Origin: Muribaculaceae bacterium Isolate-037 (Harlan)
GTDB lineage: Bacteria > Bacteroidota > Bacteroidia > Bacteroidales > Muribaculaceae
Assembly: GCA_003762615.1 (NCBI GenBank)
Contig: RIAZ01000008.1
Location: 1 to 64,000, forward strand
DNA: 64,000 nucleotides
Direction: 5' to 3'
Shown: positions 1-8,100 of the stretch, piece by piece
Position numbering within the stretch: position 1 is the stretch's first letter
Layout: the number at the start of each line of letters is the position of its first letter
Made by a program: the position numbers and the translations under genes
Notes under the pieces: generated by a model
Seen by the model: the letters and a program-made list of their open reading frames with translations, nothing else
Told to the model about the DNA's origin: nothing
The model's database searches: none

Positions 1-59
1 ACGATATACTCCAACTCCACTCTCTGTTTCTTTGTAAGGTTTACTTCTGTAATTCTCAT
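1..59 (-). CDS. Start of an unidentified gene, cut by the window edge
   Basis: An ATG at 59 on the minus strand opens a frame with no stop up to the window edge. The 19 visible residues begin MRITEVNLTKKQR and continue with a charged, helix-like stretch. This resembles the N-terminal helix-turn-helix start of IS630-type transposases, but the sequence is too short to assign. It lies downstream of operon A on the same strand, separated from it by two hairpins. Confidence 0.25.
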   Translation of the reverse strand, partial: MRITEVNLTKKQRVELEYI

Positions 60-165
60 AGTCGTTTACCTTACCATACTGCAAAAACCGTGCCAACATA
101 TGTACATTAATTTTTAGAAACTACTTATTGAATAACAGAATCTTATGATATGGCAAAAATAATAT

Positions 166-242
166 AAAGCTATCTGATAATCAGATAGCTTTAAACGGAT
201 TCCGACTGCATGGATATTCAAAAATATACATGCAGCCGGAAT
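166..242 (-). terminator. Double hairpin downstream of susCD operon A
   Basis: Two adjacent inverted repeats follow the stop codon at 250. The nearer one pairs 199-212 with 229-242 (one mismatch). The farther one pairs 166-177 with 181-192 perfectly around a 3-nt loop and is flanked by an A/T-rich stretch. Together they would end transcription of operon A before the partial gene at the window edge. Confidence 0.6.
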
Positions 243-249
243 CTAAATA

Positions 250-1107
250 TTATTCGTAAGGGACGAAATAGCTTGGGGTGTCATACGACACACAGCCCAT
301 ATCGCCTGCCATCCAGGCAATACGGAAGAATGCCGAACCATCATCTTTATAGAAACCGTTCTCATATCCCGTAACGTCTGTCACGAAACTTGCATTCCCT
401 TGCCAGTACCCGATATCCTGAACCCACAAATCGGGAGTGGTTCCATTTTGCAACTTAACCTTCCATGGAGTATGAGTAGCAGGAATGCGGAAAAGTGTGT
501 ACACGCCATCCTCATCTTGACCTTGCTTGTTGAGAAGCTGCATCTTCATGCTGTAGCCCTCGCCAAAAGCATCCTTGATTCGGTAAAGAGACGGATCCGT
601 TGTGCAAACCTCAAGAGCTGCTTCAGTGGATTTTGTCCCTATAAACGCCTGCTGAATATAGAACGTGCCGAGCTTCTTCTGCTCCCAGTCAAGACCAAGG
701 AAGGTGGCGCTTCCGAGCGTCTTGCCACCATTGCCGACCGCTACTGCACAGATAGTGTTGGCACCATGAATGTCGATCAGGTTGATCTCAACATTCTCCG
801 CTCCATTCACACTAATTTTCTGACCCGTGGATATCACCTTGTCGATGAATGCCGCCTCATTTTTCTCAACCTCCGCATCTACCTCTGTAGTCAGCTGATA
901 CATGTAGTAGACATCGGTAGTGGCACTGTTGGTTGCAAACCTTACAGTCACGTCATTATCCGGATTCAACGCCGGATCTGTCGGAGCGTAAGTATATACT
1001 GTCACCACCGGCTCCTTGTCCGTTCCGGGCATAGTGCCCTCATCCGCACTACATGCCCAGAGACCGAGCATCGGAAGGAAGGCTATGGCATAAATATATT
1101 TTTTCAT
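250..1107 (-). CDS. Surface lipoprotein of SusCD operon A (SusE/SGBP-like position)
   Basis: This 285-residue protein starts with a lipoprotein signal peptide ending LGLWAC (lipobox Cys19), followed by an acidic stretch that in Bacteroidales usually directs export to the cell surface. The rest is beta-rich with no motif I recognise. It is third in the operon, 27 bp after the SusD gene, the position where other systems encode SusE/SusF or surface glycan-binding proteins. The inferred role is ligand capture beside the SusC/SusD-A transporter. No enzyme accompanies it, so the ligand class cannot be read from context. A hairpin pair follows directly, making it the last gene. Function is inferred only from position and signal. 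Confidence 0.75.
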   Translation of the reverse strand: MKKYIYAIAFLPMLGLWACSADEGTMPGTDKEPVVTVYTYAPTDPALNPDNDVTVRFATNSATTDVYYMYQLTTEVDAEVEKNEAAFIDKVISTGQKISVNGAENVEINLIDIHGANTICAVAVGNGGKTLGSATFLGLDWEQKKLGTFYIQQAFIGTKSTEAALEVCTTDPSLYRIKDAFGEGYSMKMQLLNKQGQDEDGVYTLFRIPATHTPWKVKLQNGTTPDLWVQDIGYWQGNASFVTDVTGYENGFYKDDGSAFFRIAWMAGDMGCVSYDTPSYFVPYE

Positions 1108-1134
1108 TAGATTCTTAATGTTTAGATGTTAATA

Positions 1135-2811
1135 TTACCAGATATGCACAGGTGAGTCTGCTGTCGGTGCGATAGGCGTCGGGTTGTTGATGATGCCGCC
1201 GTTGTAGTTAGACTCGGTCTGGATGATACAGAATGTCATCCAATCCGCAGGCTTGTTGGTATTCCAGCGGTAGCCCTCCACGTGGTTTGTGCCTTCGTAA
1301 TTTCTGATGATACCCTTCTGCAGACGCTTGATATCGAATGTAGCGAAACCCTCGCCCCAGAACTCGACACGGCGCTGCCACCAGATCTCGTTGCGGAACG
1401 CAGGTGTAGAGGTATTGTTGTATGCCTCATTGTGTGTGCCATAGACATATTCCGGGTCGCGAGTCTTGGCAAAATCAGTAAGGATCTGAATGCCGCGTCC
1501 CTCACTCTGCATCCCGGCAGCCTCAGCCTCGATGAGCACCATCTCCTCTACGCGCATCATAGGAAGATCCACGCAATAACCCACCTGGTTGTTCTCATGG
1601 TTGCCGTTGGCAGAACGGAACTTCAACGGCATTCCCCCAAACTGATTCTGACACAGACCGGTGCCATAGACGTTTTCCGGCACATCTGAATATGCCGACA
1701 ATGCCTCGATTATGGCATCCTTATCAGCCTCCGGATCAAGCTCATCAAGAGCAAAATCCACATAGCATTTCTTTCTTGCATCTGTCGCCGGGATAGTCTC
1801 ATAGAGATGACGGTCAATCAGGTTGGCACCGCCATAACTATTGTAATAACCCAGTCCTGTAGAACCTGACGGGAACTCACATATCATCCAGGTTCCCCAA
1901 GAGGAGTCGCCGTCGTTATAAGTGATACACGGGTCATCACTCTTGAAGCCACAAGTCAACATCCATGAATTTGTGAAATTGGCGTCGTTGAAGCCATGCA
2001 CGCGGTCAGTATACTGCTCTGCCGTCATAATCGAATAACCCTGCTGCGCGAGCTTGGCATATTTCTCAGCATTAGCCCAATCCTCCATCAGAAGATAGGT
2101 GCGCGCTTTCAGACCATACACCACCGACACGTCGGGAGTGGTCTTGTCAGGACGCGTATAGTTGGCGAGCTGAGTCTCGGCAATGTCAAGATTCTCCAGA
2201 ATATATTTAAACATCACCTCGTTTGTCACGCGGGGATTGTTGGTAGCTTCCGAAAGGGGAAGGTTCTCCGGAATGATAGGCACTGTCAATGCCTCCTTGT
2301 TGGCTGCATACGTCTCCTGGGCATACATCTGCGCGAGCTCAAGATAGAACATTCCTCTCAAGCAATGGGCAATACCTGCACCGGCGATTTTCTGCTCATC
2401 GGGATTTTCACCCGCAAGTTTCAAGACAGTGTTGCAGGAATAGATCTCCGAGTAGTAGAACGTCCAGGGTTGCTGGCAATTGAGGTAGATAGGAGCCAGA
2501 CCTACACCACACTGATACCAGTTGTTGAACCAGTTATTGTTGACAGCCACGATATCCTGACCCATGACATCGCGGATCAGATAGAATCCTGTATAGCCGA
2601 AGTCATTAGGCTGCTGATAACTGGAACCGGTGAACGTGAATTTGCCGGATATTGCCGAAGTGATGGAAGCCACAAATTTTTCGTATGCTCCCGGGGCCTC
2701 GGCTGCCTGATTTGATGTGACGGATCCTCCTTGAGGCTCAAACTCCTGCATACAAGAGGTAGGAAGCACAAGAAGCGACAACCCCGTCATATATAATGCT
2801 ATTTTTTTCAT
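1135..2811 (-). CDS. SusD/RagB-family nutrient-binding lipoprotein A
   Basis: A 558-residue SusD-family lipoprotein: signal peptide with lipobox LPTSC near residues 16-20, an N-terminal TPR-like helical part (visible in AGAGIAHCLRGMFYLELAQ and the VYGLKARTYLLMEDWANAEKYA region) and the typical C-terminal RagB region containing RRVEFWGEGFATFDIKRL. SusD proteins form the lid on the SusC barrel and bind the substrate at the outer surface. The gene is 31 bp downstream of susC-A and clearly cotranscribed. Its expression would follow the state of the inverting promoter upstream of susC-A. The substrate is unknown. Confidence 0.93.
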   Translation of the reverse strand: MKKIALYMTGLSLLVLPTSCMQEFEPQGGSVTSNQAAEAPGAYEKFVASITSAISGKFTFTGSSYQQPNDFGYTGFYLIRDVMGQDIVAVNNNWFNNWYQCGVGLAPIYLNCQQPWTFYYSEIYSCNTVLKLAGENPDEQKIAGAGIAHCLRGMFYLELAQMYAQETYAANKEALTVPIIPENLPLSEATNNPRVTNEVMFKYILENLDIAETQLANYTRPDKTTPDVSVVYGLKARTYLLMEDWANAEKYAKLAQQGYSIMTAEQYTDRVHGFNDANFTNSWMLTCGFKSDDPCITYNDGDSSWGTWMICEFPSGSTGLGYYNSYGGANLIDRHLYETIPATDARKKCYVDFALDELDPEADKDAIIEALSAYSDVPENVYGTGLCQNQFGGMPLKFRSANGNHENNQVGYCVDLPMMRVEEMVLIEAEAAGMQSEGRGIQILTDFAKTRDPEYVYGTHNEAYNNTSTPAFRNEIWWQRRVEFWGEGFATFDIKRLQKGIIRNYEGTNHVEGYRWNTNKPADWMTFCIIQTESNYNGGIINNPTPIAPTADSPVHIW

Positions 2812-2842
2812 TGTAATTTGTTTCTAATTATAAAACCGTTTA

Positions 2843-5800
2843 TTAGAAAGTAACCTCAACACCACCCGAGATGGAACGCATCGGGGAGTATGTGCCGATA
2901 GATGTGTTGCCCGAGAAGGAATAACGCGGATCAAGACCCTTGCGAGCCGACCAGAAACAGAGGTTCTCACCGGCGCAGTAGATGCGCAGCTTCTCTATCT
3001 CATTCCAGAATTTCGGGAAAGTGAATCCTACAGTGAATGATTGGAAGTTGAGATAACCGGCATTGGTGAGATATCTGTCGCATGCCTGGTTGCCGTTGGT
3101 ATCGCCCACCTGCCAGCGCGGTATGTTGGAGGAGGTGTTGTTCGGGCTCCACGACTTGATATAATCCTTGTGGATATTGCCGCCGGCGCCTGTGCCGTCA
3201 AGGCTCGTGTTCGGGCCCATAAGAGAAGCGTAGCGGGAATCATATACCTTGCCACCGATCTGATAATCGAATGTAGCGGTGATGTCAAACCATTTTACGC
3301 GTACTGTTGTGCTGAAACCACCATATACCGTAGGCAGAGTCGATCCGCAAAGATAACGTGAAGCCTCACCGGAATTAGTGGTCACATAATCCATAGATTT
3401 CACAGTGCCCGGTTTTGACGTTGTCATCTGTCCGCCCTCCTGGATAAGGTTCGGATCATAGTAATAGAGGGATTCGCCCTGCTCGTTAAGTCCGGCAAAT
3501 GCAAGAGTCATATACTCATACATGTTGCCACCCTCGGTATACCAGTAAGGCGACTCATAGAAACCGCCGTTGACTTTCGTCTTATCAGCCGGGAGACTTA
3601 CGATCTTGGATTTGTTGTGAGAAAGGTTGGCAGAGAGCAACCATTCGTAATCCGCAGTCTTGATCGGGGAGCCTGACAGCGTCAGTTCCACGCCGGTGTT
3701 GCGTATCGTGCCCATGTTGCCGTAATAGCCGCGTGCGCCCGTAGATTCCGGCACTGAGAGCCAGAAGAGAAGGTTGCTCGTGCTCTTGTTGTAGAAGTCG
3801 ATTGATCCGTTCAAACGGTTATCAAAGAGTCCGAACTCAAGACCCACGTTGAGGTTGGTCGTTGTCTCCCAGGTCAGATCAGGATTTCCGAATCCTTTGT
3901 TGAACACCGGCGACATCTGTGTCGGGCTCGCGATCTGGAGATTATACATATCGATCCAGGCATAGCTGCTGCTGATGTTGTCGTTACCCTGCTGTCCGAT
4001 AGAGAATTTGAGCTTCAGATAATCAAGCCAGCTCTTGGTGGAGTCCATGAAGCTCTCCTTGTTGATCACCCAGGCTGCGCCGACGCTCCAGAAGTTACCC
4101 CAACGATGTGCTTTCGCGAAACGTGAGGAGGCATCGCGACGATATGATGCCGATGCATAATACTTCTCAAGGTAATTATACTGCAGGCTACCAAACCATC
4201 CCTCCACGTTGTAGCGGCTCTTGTTGGAGGTGGTGTTGATCTGACGGTTGGCAAAAGCGGCAAGCTCAAGGATCGTCGGAGAGAAACCGCCCTCGGCGTA
4301 ACCGTAGAGATACTGCTGGTCAGAACGGTAATACTCATGACCTGCAAGCACGTTGAGATAATGGTCGCCCATCTGCTTGTAGAATGTGAGGGTCTGGGTG
4401 TTGTTCGTGCGGATAGTATTGGTATTATCTTTGGCAAGTTTGCCCTTCACGTTGGAGTTCAGAGGGTTGTTCATGTTGCCGTAATAAGTATACTGGGTCA
4501 AGCCCCATGTCACATTGCTGACCACGTCGAGTTTCAGGTAATCCGTAAACTGGAATGTGGCGTTAAACGTAGCGTTCAGCTGATTACCTACGGTACGCGC
4601 CTGATCGAGTGCCTGCGCTCCGACTGCATTACCCGGGGCACTGAACGGACGGGATTTAGCATAATAGTTTGACACACCGAAATCGTAAGTGTTGTTGCCA
4701 AACTCATCCTTTATGATGTAAGGATTGCCGGCGTCGTCATAAGAACGCACGTAAAGAGGATATATCGGGGCAATGCTCGAAGTGAAATACAGGACGTTGC
4801 CTGCGCCAAGGTTTGAAGAGCTCAAATCAGAGTTGCCTACGGTGGCACTATGTGTATAGCCGATGTTGGCACCGACCTTCAACCACTTCTTCGCCTGATA
4901 ATCCGCACGGATACGTCCGGAAAAGCGGTCGAAGCTTGAAGGCTTCAGGATACCCTCATCACCCAGATAGTTGAGGCTCGCATAGAAGCTGGCGCGCTCT
5001 GTGCCGCCGTTGATGCTGAGGTTGTATTCCTGACGGAAACCTGTGCGGTAAGCCTCGTCGTTATAATTATCGGGAGTAAGGAAACGACGCTGACCGTTGA
5101 ACTCATACATACGGCCCAAGGTTGCCTTGGGATTCATCTTGCCGTCCATGCCGATAAGGGTTTCCCCCTCGGGAACGGTAAACACGTTATATACAAGATG
5201 GTTGAGCAACTGAGCGTTTGAAGCGGCATTTGCTTGAGCGGCGCTCATGCCCTGACGATAGAAGTTGTAGTTATACAACTCTGCGAAATATGCCTCATAA
5301 TATTCTCCCGGATCCGTGATATAGTCGTAATCCTGGACTGCACGCGTATTGCCACCCCATTTAGCATTGACATTGATCTCTGCTTCTCGGTTCGCGCCCT
5401 TCTTTGTTGTGATGATTATCACGCCTGATGCACCACGTGCTCCATAAAGAGCGGCAGATGCTGCATCCTTAAGCACAGATATGGATGCTATATCATTCTG
5501 TGATATGTTGCTGAGGTTGGCGCTGTAAGGAGCACCGTCGACAATCACGAGCGGCTCAGTTCCGGAATAGAGTGAGTTGATACCGCGGATCGACATGCTT
5601 CCCTGTGAGGAACCCGGAGCGCCAGTGGTGGAACGCATCTGCAGGCCGGGGACACTTCCGACAAGCGCATCAGCCACGTTGGTAGTGGTATGCTTCTGAA
5701 TATCTGACGCATTGACCACTGCTGCAGATCCTGTAAACGCCTCCTTGGTAGTTGTGCCGAATGCCACTACCATCAAATCATTAAGCGTGGATGCCGAAGT

Positions 5801-6082
5801 ATTCAGCTTTACAGTCATATTGTCGGTAAGAGGAACTGTGACAGCCTGATATCCGACGTATGATATGGTCACGTCATGCACTTTCAATGGAACCGTGATG
5901 TTAAACCTTCCATCAATGTCTGTAGCTGTGCCCTGACCTCCGCCAACAGGCATGACAGTGGCACCAATCAGAGGCTCGTTTGTCTCCGCATCAAGCACGG
6001 TGCCATGATACGTGCGAGTCTGTGCAGAAAGCCCTAAGCCCGCAAATATCACTGTCATCAAGATTAAAAACAATTTTCTCAT
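2843..6082 (-). CDS. SusC/RagA TonB-dependent outer-membrane transporter A
   Basis: A 1079-residue SusC-family transporter. It has a signal peptide (MRKLFLILMTVIFAGLGLSAQ), a carboxypeptidase-regulatory-like beta domain at about 23-105 (TYHGTVLDAETNEPLIGATV), a plug domain with SIRGINSLYSGTEPLVIVDG and VLKDAASAALYGARGASG at about 125-230, then the long beta-barrel ending in a terminal Phe (GGVEVTF). It imports a ligand handed over by SusD-A using TonB energy. The first codons and the leader are part of an 82-bp inverted repeat shared with susC-B, so transcription probably depends on DNA orientation. The Bacteroidales -7 box at 6273-6280 points at this gene, suggesting it is the expressed copy in this sequence. 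Confidence 0.96.
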   Translation of the reverse strand: MRKLFLILMTVIFAGLGLSAQTRTYHGTVLDAETNEPLIGATVMPVGGGQGTATDIDGRFNITVPLKVHDVTISYVGYQAVTVPLTDNMTVKLNTSASTLNDLMVVAFGTTTKEAFTGSAAVVNASDIQKHTTTNVADALVGSVPGLQMRSTTGAPGSSQGSMSIRGINSLYSGTEPLVIVDGAPYSANLSNISQNDIASISVLKDAASAALYGARGASGVIIITTKKGANREAEINVNAKWGGNTRAVQDYDYITDPGEYYEAYFAELYNYNFYRQGMSAAQANAASNAQLLNHLVYNVFTVPEGETLIGMDGKMNPKATLGRMYEFNGQRRFLTPDNYNDEAYRTGFRQEYNLSINGGTERASFYASLNYLGDEGILKPSSFDRFSGRIRADYQAKKWLKVGANIGYTHSATVGNSDLSSSNLGAGNVLYFTSSIAPIYPLYVRSYDDAGNPYIIKDEFGNNTYDFGVSNYYAKSRPFSAPGNAVGAQALDQARTVGNQLNATFNATFQFTDYLKLDVVSNVTWGLTQYTYYGNMNNPLNSNVKGKLAKDNTNTIRTNNTQTLTFYKQMGDHYLNVLAGHEYYRSDQQYLYGYAEGGFSPTILELAAFANRQINTTSNKSRYNVEGWFGSLQYNYLEKYYASASYRRDASSRFAKAHRWGNFWSVGAAWVINKESFMDSTKSWLDYLKLKFSIGQQGNDNISSSYAWIDMYNLQIASPTQMSPVFNKGFGNPDLTWETTTNLNVGLEFGLFDNRLNGSIDFYNKSTSNLLFWLSVPESTGARGYYGNMGTIRNTGVELTLSGSPIKTADYEWLLSANLSHNKSKIVSLPADKTKVNGGFYESPYWYTEGGNMYEYMTLAFAGLNEQGESLYYYDPNLIQEGGQMTTSKPGTVKSMDYVTTNSGEASRYLCGSTLPTVYGGFSTTVRVKWFDITATFDYQIGGKVYDSRYASLMGPNTSLDGTGAGGNIHKDYIKSWSPNNTSSNIPRWQVGDTNGNQACDRYLTNAGYLNFQSFTVGFTFPKFWNEIEKLRIYCAGENLCFWSARKGLDPRYSFSGNTSIGTYSPMRSISGGVEVTF

Positions 6083-6127
6083 ACGTAATAATTTTGAGAT
6101 GAAGTTATATGTTGTTTTGATGTATTC
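6046..6127. repeat. Inverted repeat IR-A at the 5' end of susC-A (predicted recombination site)
   Basis: 82 bp that match 9464-9545 in inverted orientation with a single mismatch. The repeat covers 45 bp of untranslated leader, the ATG and the first 12 codons of susC. Identity stops abruptly on both sides even though the encoded proteins stay similar, so protein conservation alone does not explain it. Part of it (55 bp) recurs at 15050-15104. Predicted crossover substrate for the tyrosine recombinase at 8101-9348. Confidence 0.85.
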
Positions 6128-6272
6128 AATAGGTGAAATATTCTTACCGTGTCTCTGCTCTTATTTTGTCGACAGGTAGATGGTAGGTAATCAGCATGAA
6201 TGTTTAATCCTGTTCGATTACAATTTCTCTCTTGAAAGTGGTGTATCGGGAATGAGATTTACATTCATTTTG

Positions 6273-6280
6273 CAAATTTA
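6273..6280 (-). promoter_or_regulatory. Predicted promoter inside the invertible segment, reading into susC-A
   Basis: On the minus strand TAAATTTG matches the Bacteroidales -7 consensus TAnnTTTG. A TTTA lies 22 bp upstream, weaker than the consensus TTTG. The surrounding A/T-rich block resembles the promoter of susC-C at 14806-14839 (same 22-bp spacing and an AAAAATTTTG stretch before the box). It gives a leader of about 180-190 nt. Because it lies between IR-A and IR-B, inversion would turn it toward susC-B. Confidence 0.55.
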
Positions 6281-6433
6281 GACAAAATTTTTAATTATAT
6301 ATTAAAAATGTTTAAAAAAATTGCAATAATCGCATTTTTTTCAGATTAATGATTTAGTGTCATAATTACACTAATTGCTTGCAATAACCTTTGAGGTGTC
6401 CACGCAGACGTCAAGTTTATTTCATTTTGATAT

Positions 6434-6556
6434 CTATATGTCGATGATTTGTATAAAAACATAGGGACGACCAATCACTTTGTAAAATAAGCTATACTTG
6501 GGATTGATGATTACTCCATCTTCGGGCTTCCGTATTTCATTCAAAATCTTAGACAT
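6434..6556 (-). CDS. Possible 40-residue small protein within the invertible segment
   Basis: A small frame begins MSKILNEIRKPEDGVIIN and ends in a hydrophobic stretch before TAG. It has a mixed amphipathic composition and no homologue I recognise. No clear ribosome binding site is visible, as is common in Bacteroidales. It lies upstream of the susC-A promoter on the same strand. It may be a real small regulator of the switch, the remnant of a gene broken by the IS110 insertion, or chance. Confidence 0.25.
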   Translation of the reverse strand: MSKILNEIRKPEDGVIINPKYSLFYKVIGRPYVFIQIIDI

Positions 6557-6788
6557 TTTATAGTATAGTTTTAATATGGTCGGTTACTTGTCAGATAAGA
6601 ATTATTCTCAATATGGTGAGAATTTGACGCTTGTATTGCGTTAATCATTGCAATCCCGTAGTTTTTTTGACCTGTCGCTGTCACGAAGTACTCTTTAAGT
6701 ACGAACTATATTAAAATCCAAATAAAATGAGGCAAAAATTACATCCACCTTAGATTATTTGAGAATAGTCATGCCTCCGTCCGCTCTT

Positions 6789-6827
6789 GGGGGCGGTTTA
6801 GGCCGCCCCCGCCGCTGGGGCATCCCC
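6789..6827. terminator. GC-rich hairpins after the IS110 transposase gene
   Basis: An 8-bp perfect stem (6789-6796 with 6803-6810, GGGGGCGG/CCGCCCCC) is followed by a shorter GGGG-CAT-CCCC hairpin at 6817-6827. Their G+C content stands out sharply from the A/T-rich surroundings. They may end transposase transcription or mark the element's right-end structure; no U-tract follows on the minus strand. Confidence 0.4.
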
Positions 6828-6851
6828 TCGCCAGAAGGAGAGAGGAAGTGT

Positions 6852-7829
6852 TCAGACGGTGGTATCAGGTTTCGTAGAGACGAAACCGTCGATATATGAA
6901 TTATTGGATGTCACAACAGCAAAAGCCTGTCTGACGAGTTTGTTTGCTACGGCAATCATGGCAACCTTGCCGGATTTTCCATTGCCTCGTAATCGTTGGT
7001 AGCATTCCTTGCACGCCTTGTTGTGCTGACTTGCTGACCATGCCGCCACATAAAGCATTGAACGCAGAGTCTCATCACCGTTACGGTTGATATGTCCCCG
7101 GATGTTTATGCTCGTGCCGGACTGCTCTATTGTTGGACAGATACCGATAAAGCGGGACAACTGCTTGGCATTGTCGAAGTAGGTAAAGCCTCCGGTGGCT
7201 ATAATCAGCGCTGTGGCAAGTGTGACCCCGATACCCTTTATTGAGGTAAGGAGTTTCAGCTGCCTGTCAAACACCTCGGTCACGACCGCCTCCATTTCCT
7301 GCTGCATGTACTTGATCTGCTTCTCAAGGAACGTTATGGTCTGTTTAAGAGAATTGACACACTTCTTGTCCTTAACCGGCAGAGGTTCAAGCGATGAGAG
7401 TAGATTCTTTGTCGCTGTCAGTTGCTTCTGGAGCTGACGCAGGACTGTTTTCTTCTGCTTCAGAATCATTATCTGTTCTGATGGGAACTTATAGGGTTCA
7501 GGCTTGAACCTCTCCCCGAAATCGGCAATGAGACAAGCGTCTTTGGAATCCGTCTTGGTTACGGACATCATCACGCGGGCATAGTTCTTAATCTTCTTCG
7601 GATTGATGAGGCTTGCCCGGATGCCCGACTTGTCAAGAAGATAAAGAAGGAGGAAACAGTAGTTGCCTGTCGCCTCCATCACGCAGTGGTGGATGGCAGG
7701 GTCAAGCTTCGAGATGAACCTGCGGATGCCTTTAGCATCATTTGGGAAGGTCTCGGTACGGTAGCTTTTCCCGTGAAGGAAGGCTGCTACAAAAGTCGCT
7801 TTGCTGATGTCGATGCCTATGTATGTCAT
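6852..7829 (-). CDS. IS110-family transposase (DEDD RuvC-like plus serine domain)
   Basis: The 325-residue protein has the two IS110 domains. The N-terminal RuvC-like DEDD domain shows Asp7 in YIGIDISK, Glu52 in CVMEATGNY and Asp94/Asp97 in TKTDSKDACLIADF. A coiled-coil linker spans about 120-185. The C-terminal transposase domain contains the helix-hairpin-helix-like SIKGIGVTLATALI (196-209) and the SGTSINIRGHINRNG motif with the conserved Ser at about 238-240. IS110 transposases are RNA-guided recombinases that work with a bridge RNA encoded in the element, and a suitable structured leader lies just upstream. Length is normal and the frame intact, so the element may be active. Confidence 0.93.
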   Translation of the reverse strand: MTYIGIDISKATFVAAFLHGKSYRTETFPNDAKGIRRFISKLDPAIHHCVMEATGNYCFLLLYLLDKSGIRASLINPKKIKNYARVMMSVTKTDSKDACLIADFGERFKPEPYKFPSEQIMILKQKKTVLRQLQKQLTATKNLLSSLEPLPVKDKKCVNSLKQTITFLEKQIKYMQQEMEAVVTEVFDRQLKLLTSIKGIGVTLATALIIATGGFTYFDNAKQLSRFIGICPTIEQSGTSINIRGHINRNGDETLRSMLYVAAWSASQHNKACKECYQRLRGNGKSGKVAMIAVANKLVRQAFAVVTSNNSYIDGFVSTKPDTTV

Positions 7830-7849
7830 ATTATCAAATCTTTTGTCAG

Positions 7850-8000
7850 GAACTACATCTTTTGCACTCTCGTCGCAAACACGGGGTCGGTTTCACCGCC
7901 CCAACGAACTATCCAGTCTTTAGATGTAAAAGCATGGGGACCTATCGTACTTAATGGAGTCAACCAACATGACATCTGCCTTATTCCATGCTTGAATATC
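7850..8000 (-). ncRNA. Candidate IS110 bridge RNA
   Basis: The leader of the transposase gene, read on the minus strand, can fold into two large stem-loops in tandem. The first pairs 7986-7993 with 7930-7937 (8 bp) around a 48-nt loop. The second pairs 7922-7928 with 7854-7860 (7 bp) around a 61-nt loop that contains an inner GC hairpin (7883-7890 with 7896-7902, one bulge) and a further short stem. Two looped modules upstream of the recombinase gene are the hallmark of IS110-type bridge RNAs, whose loops pair with target and donor DNA. Folding was done by eye; loop-to-flank complementarity was not established. Confidence 0.45.
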
Positions 8001-8038
8001 CTGAAATTTGAAGTTGAAATTATTCAAAAACATTTAAC

Positions 8039-8052
8039 CGTACAAATGTACG
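8039..8052. promoter_or_regulatory. Palindrome just upstream of the recombinase gene
   Basis: CGTACAAATGTACG is a 5-bp-arm palindrome 49 bp before the recombinase start. Similar GTAC-arm palindromes occur at 6688-6702 and 9396-9410, so one lies on each side of the recombinase gene. It is a candidate operator or recombinase-binding site. Confidence 0.3.
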
Positions 8053-8100
8053 ACATTTCAGTTGTAGACGGTAAATAATCTAAAAAAATTTCAATTATCT

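Larger units (their letters stand above)
6128..6780. other. A/T-rich non-coding part of the invertible segment
   Basis: This stretch between IR-A and the IS element holds the susC-A promoter, a possible 40-codon reading frame (6434-6556) and two small palindromes: 7-bp arms at 6604-6610 and 6617-6623, and 5-bp arms at 6688-6692 and 6698-6702. No large gene or RNA is recognisable. The palindromes could be binding sites for the recombinase or an accessory factor. Confidence 0.5.
6781..8040 (-). mobile_element. IS110-family insertion sequence (boundaries approximate)
   Basis: One IS110-type transposase gene with structured non-coding DNA on both sides: GC-rich hairpins after the stop (6789-6810) and a long structured leader (about 7850-8000). 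IS110 elements have no ordinary terminal inverted repeats and I could not fix the ends from sequence alone, so the limits given are estimates. The element lies inside the invertible segment between the susC-A promoter region and the recombinase gene. It may have been inserted there after the switch arose. Confidence 0.6.

Noticed and set aside
6781-8040. IS110 element as cause of the inverted repeats
   Set aside because: The repeats lie at the susC starts, hundreds of bases or more from the element on both sides, and a third copy has no IS beside it.
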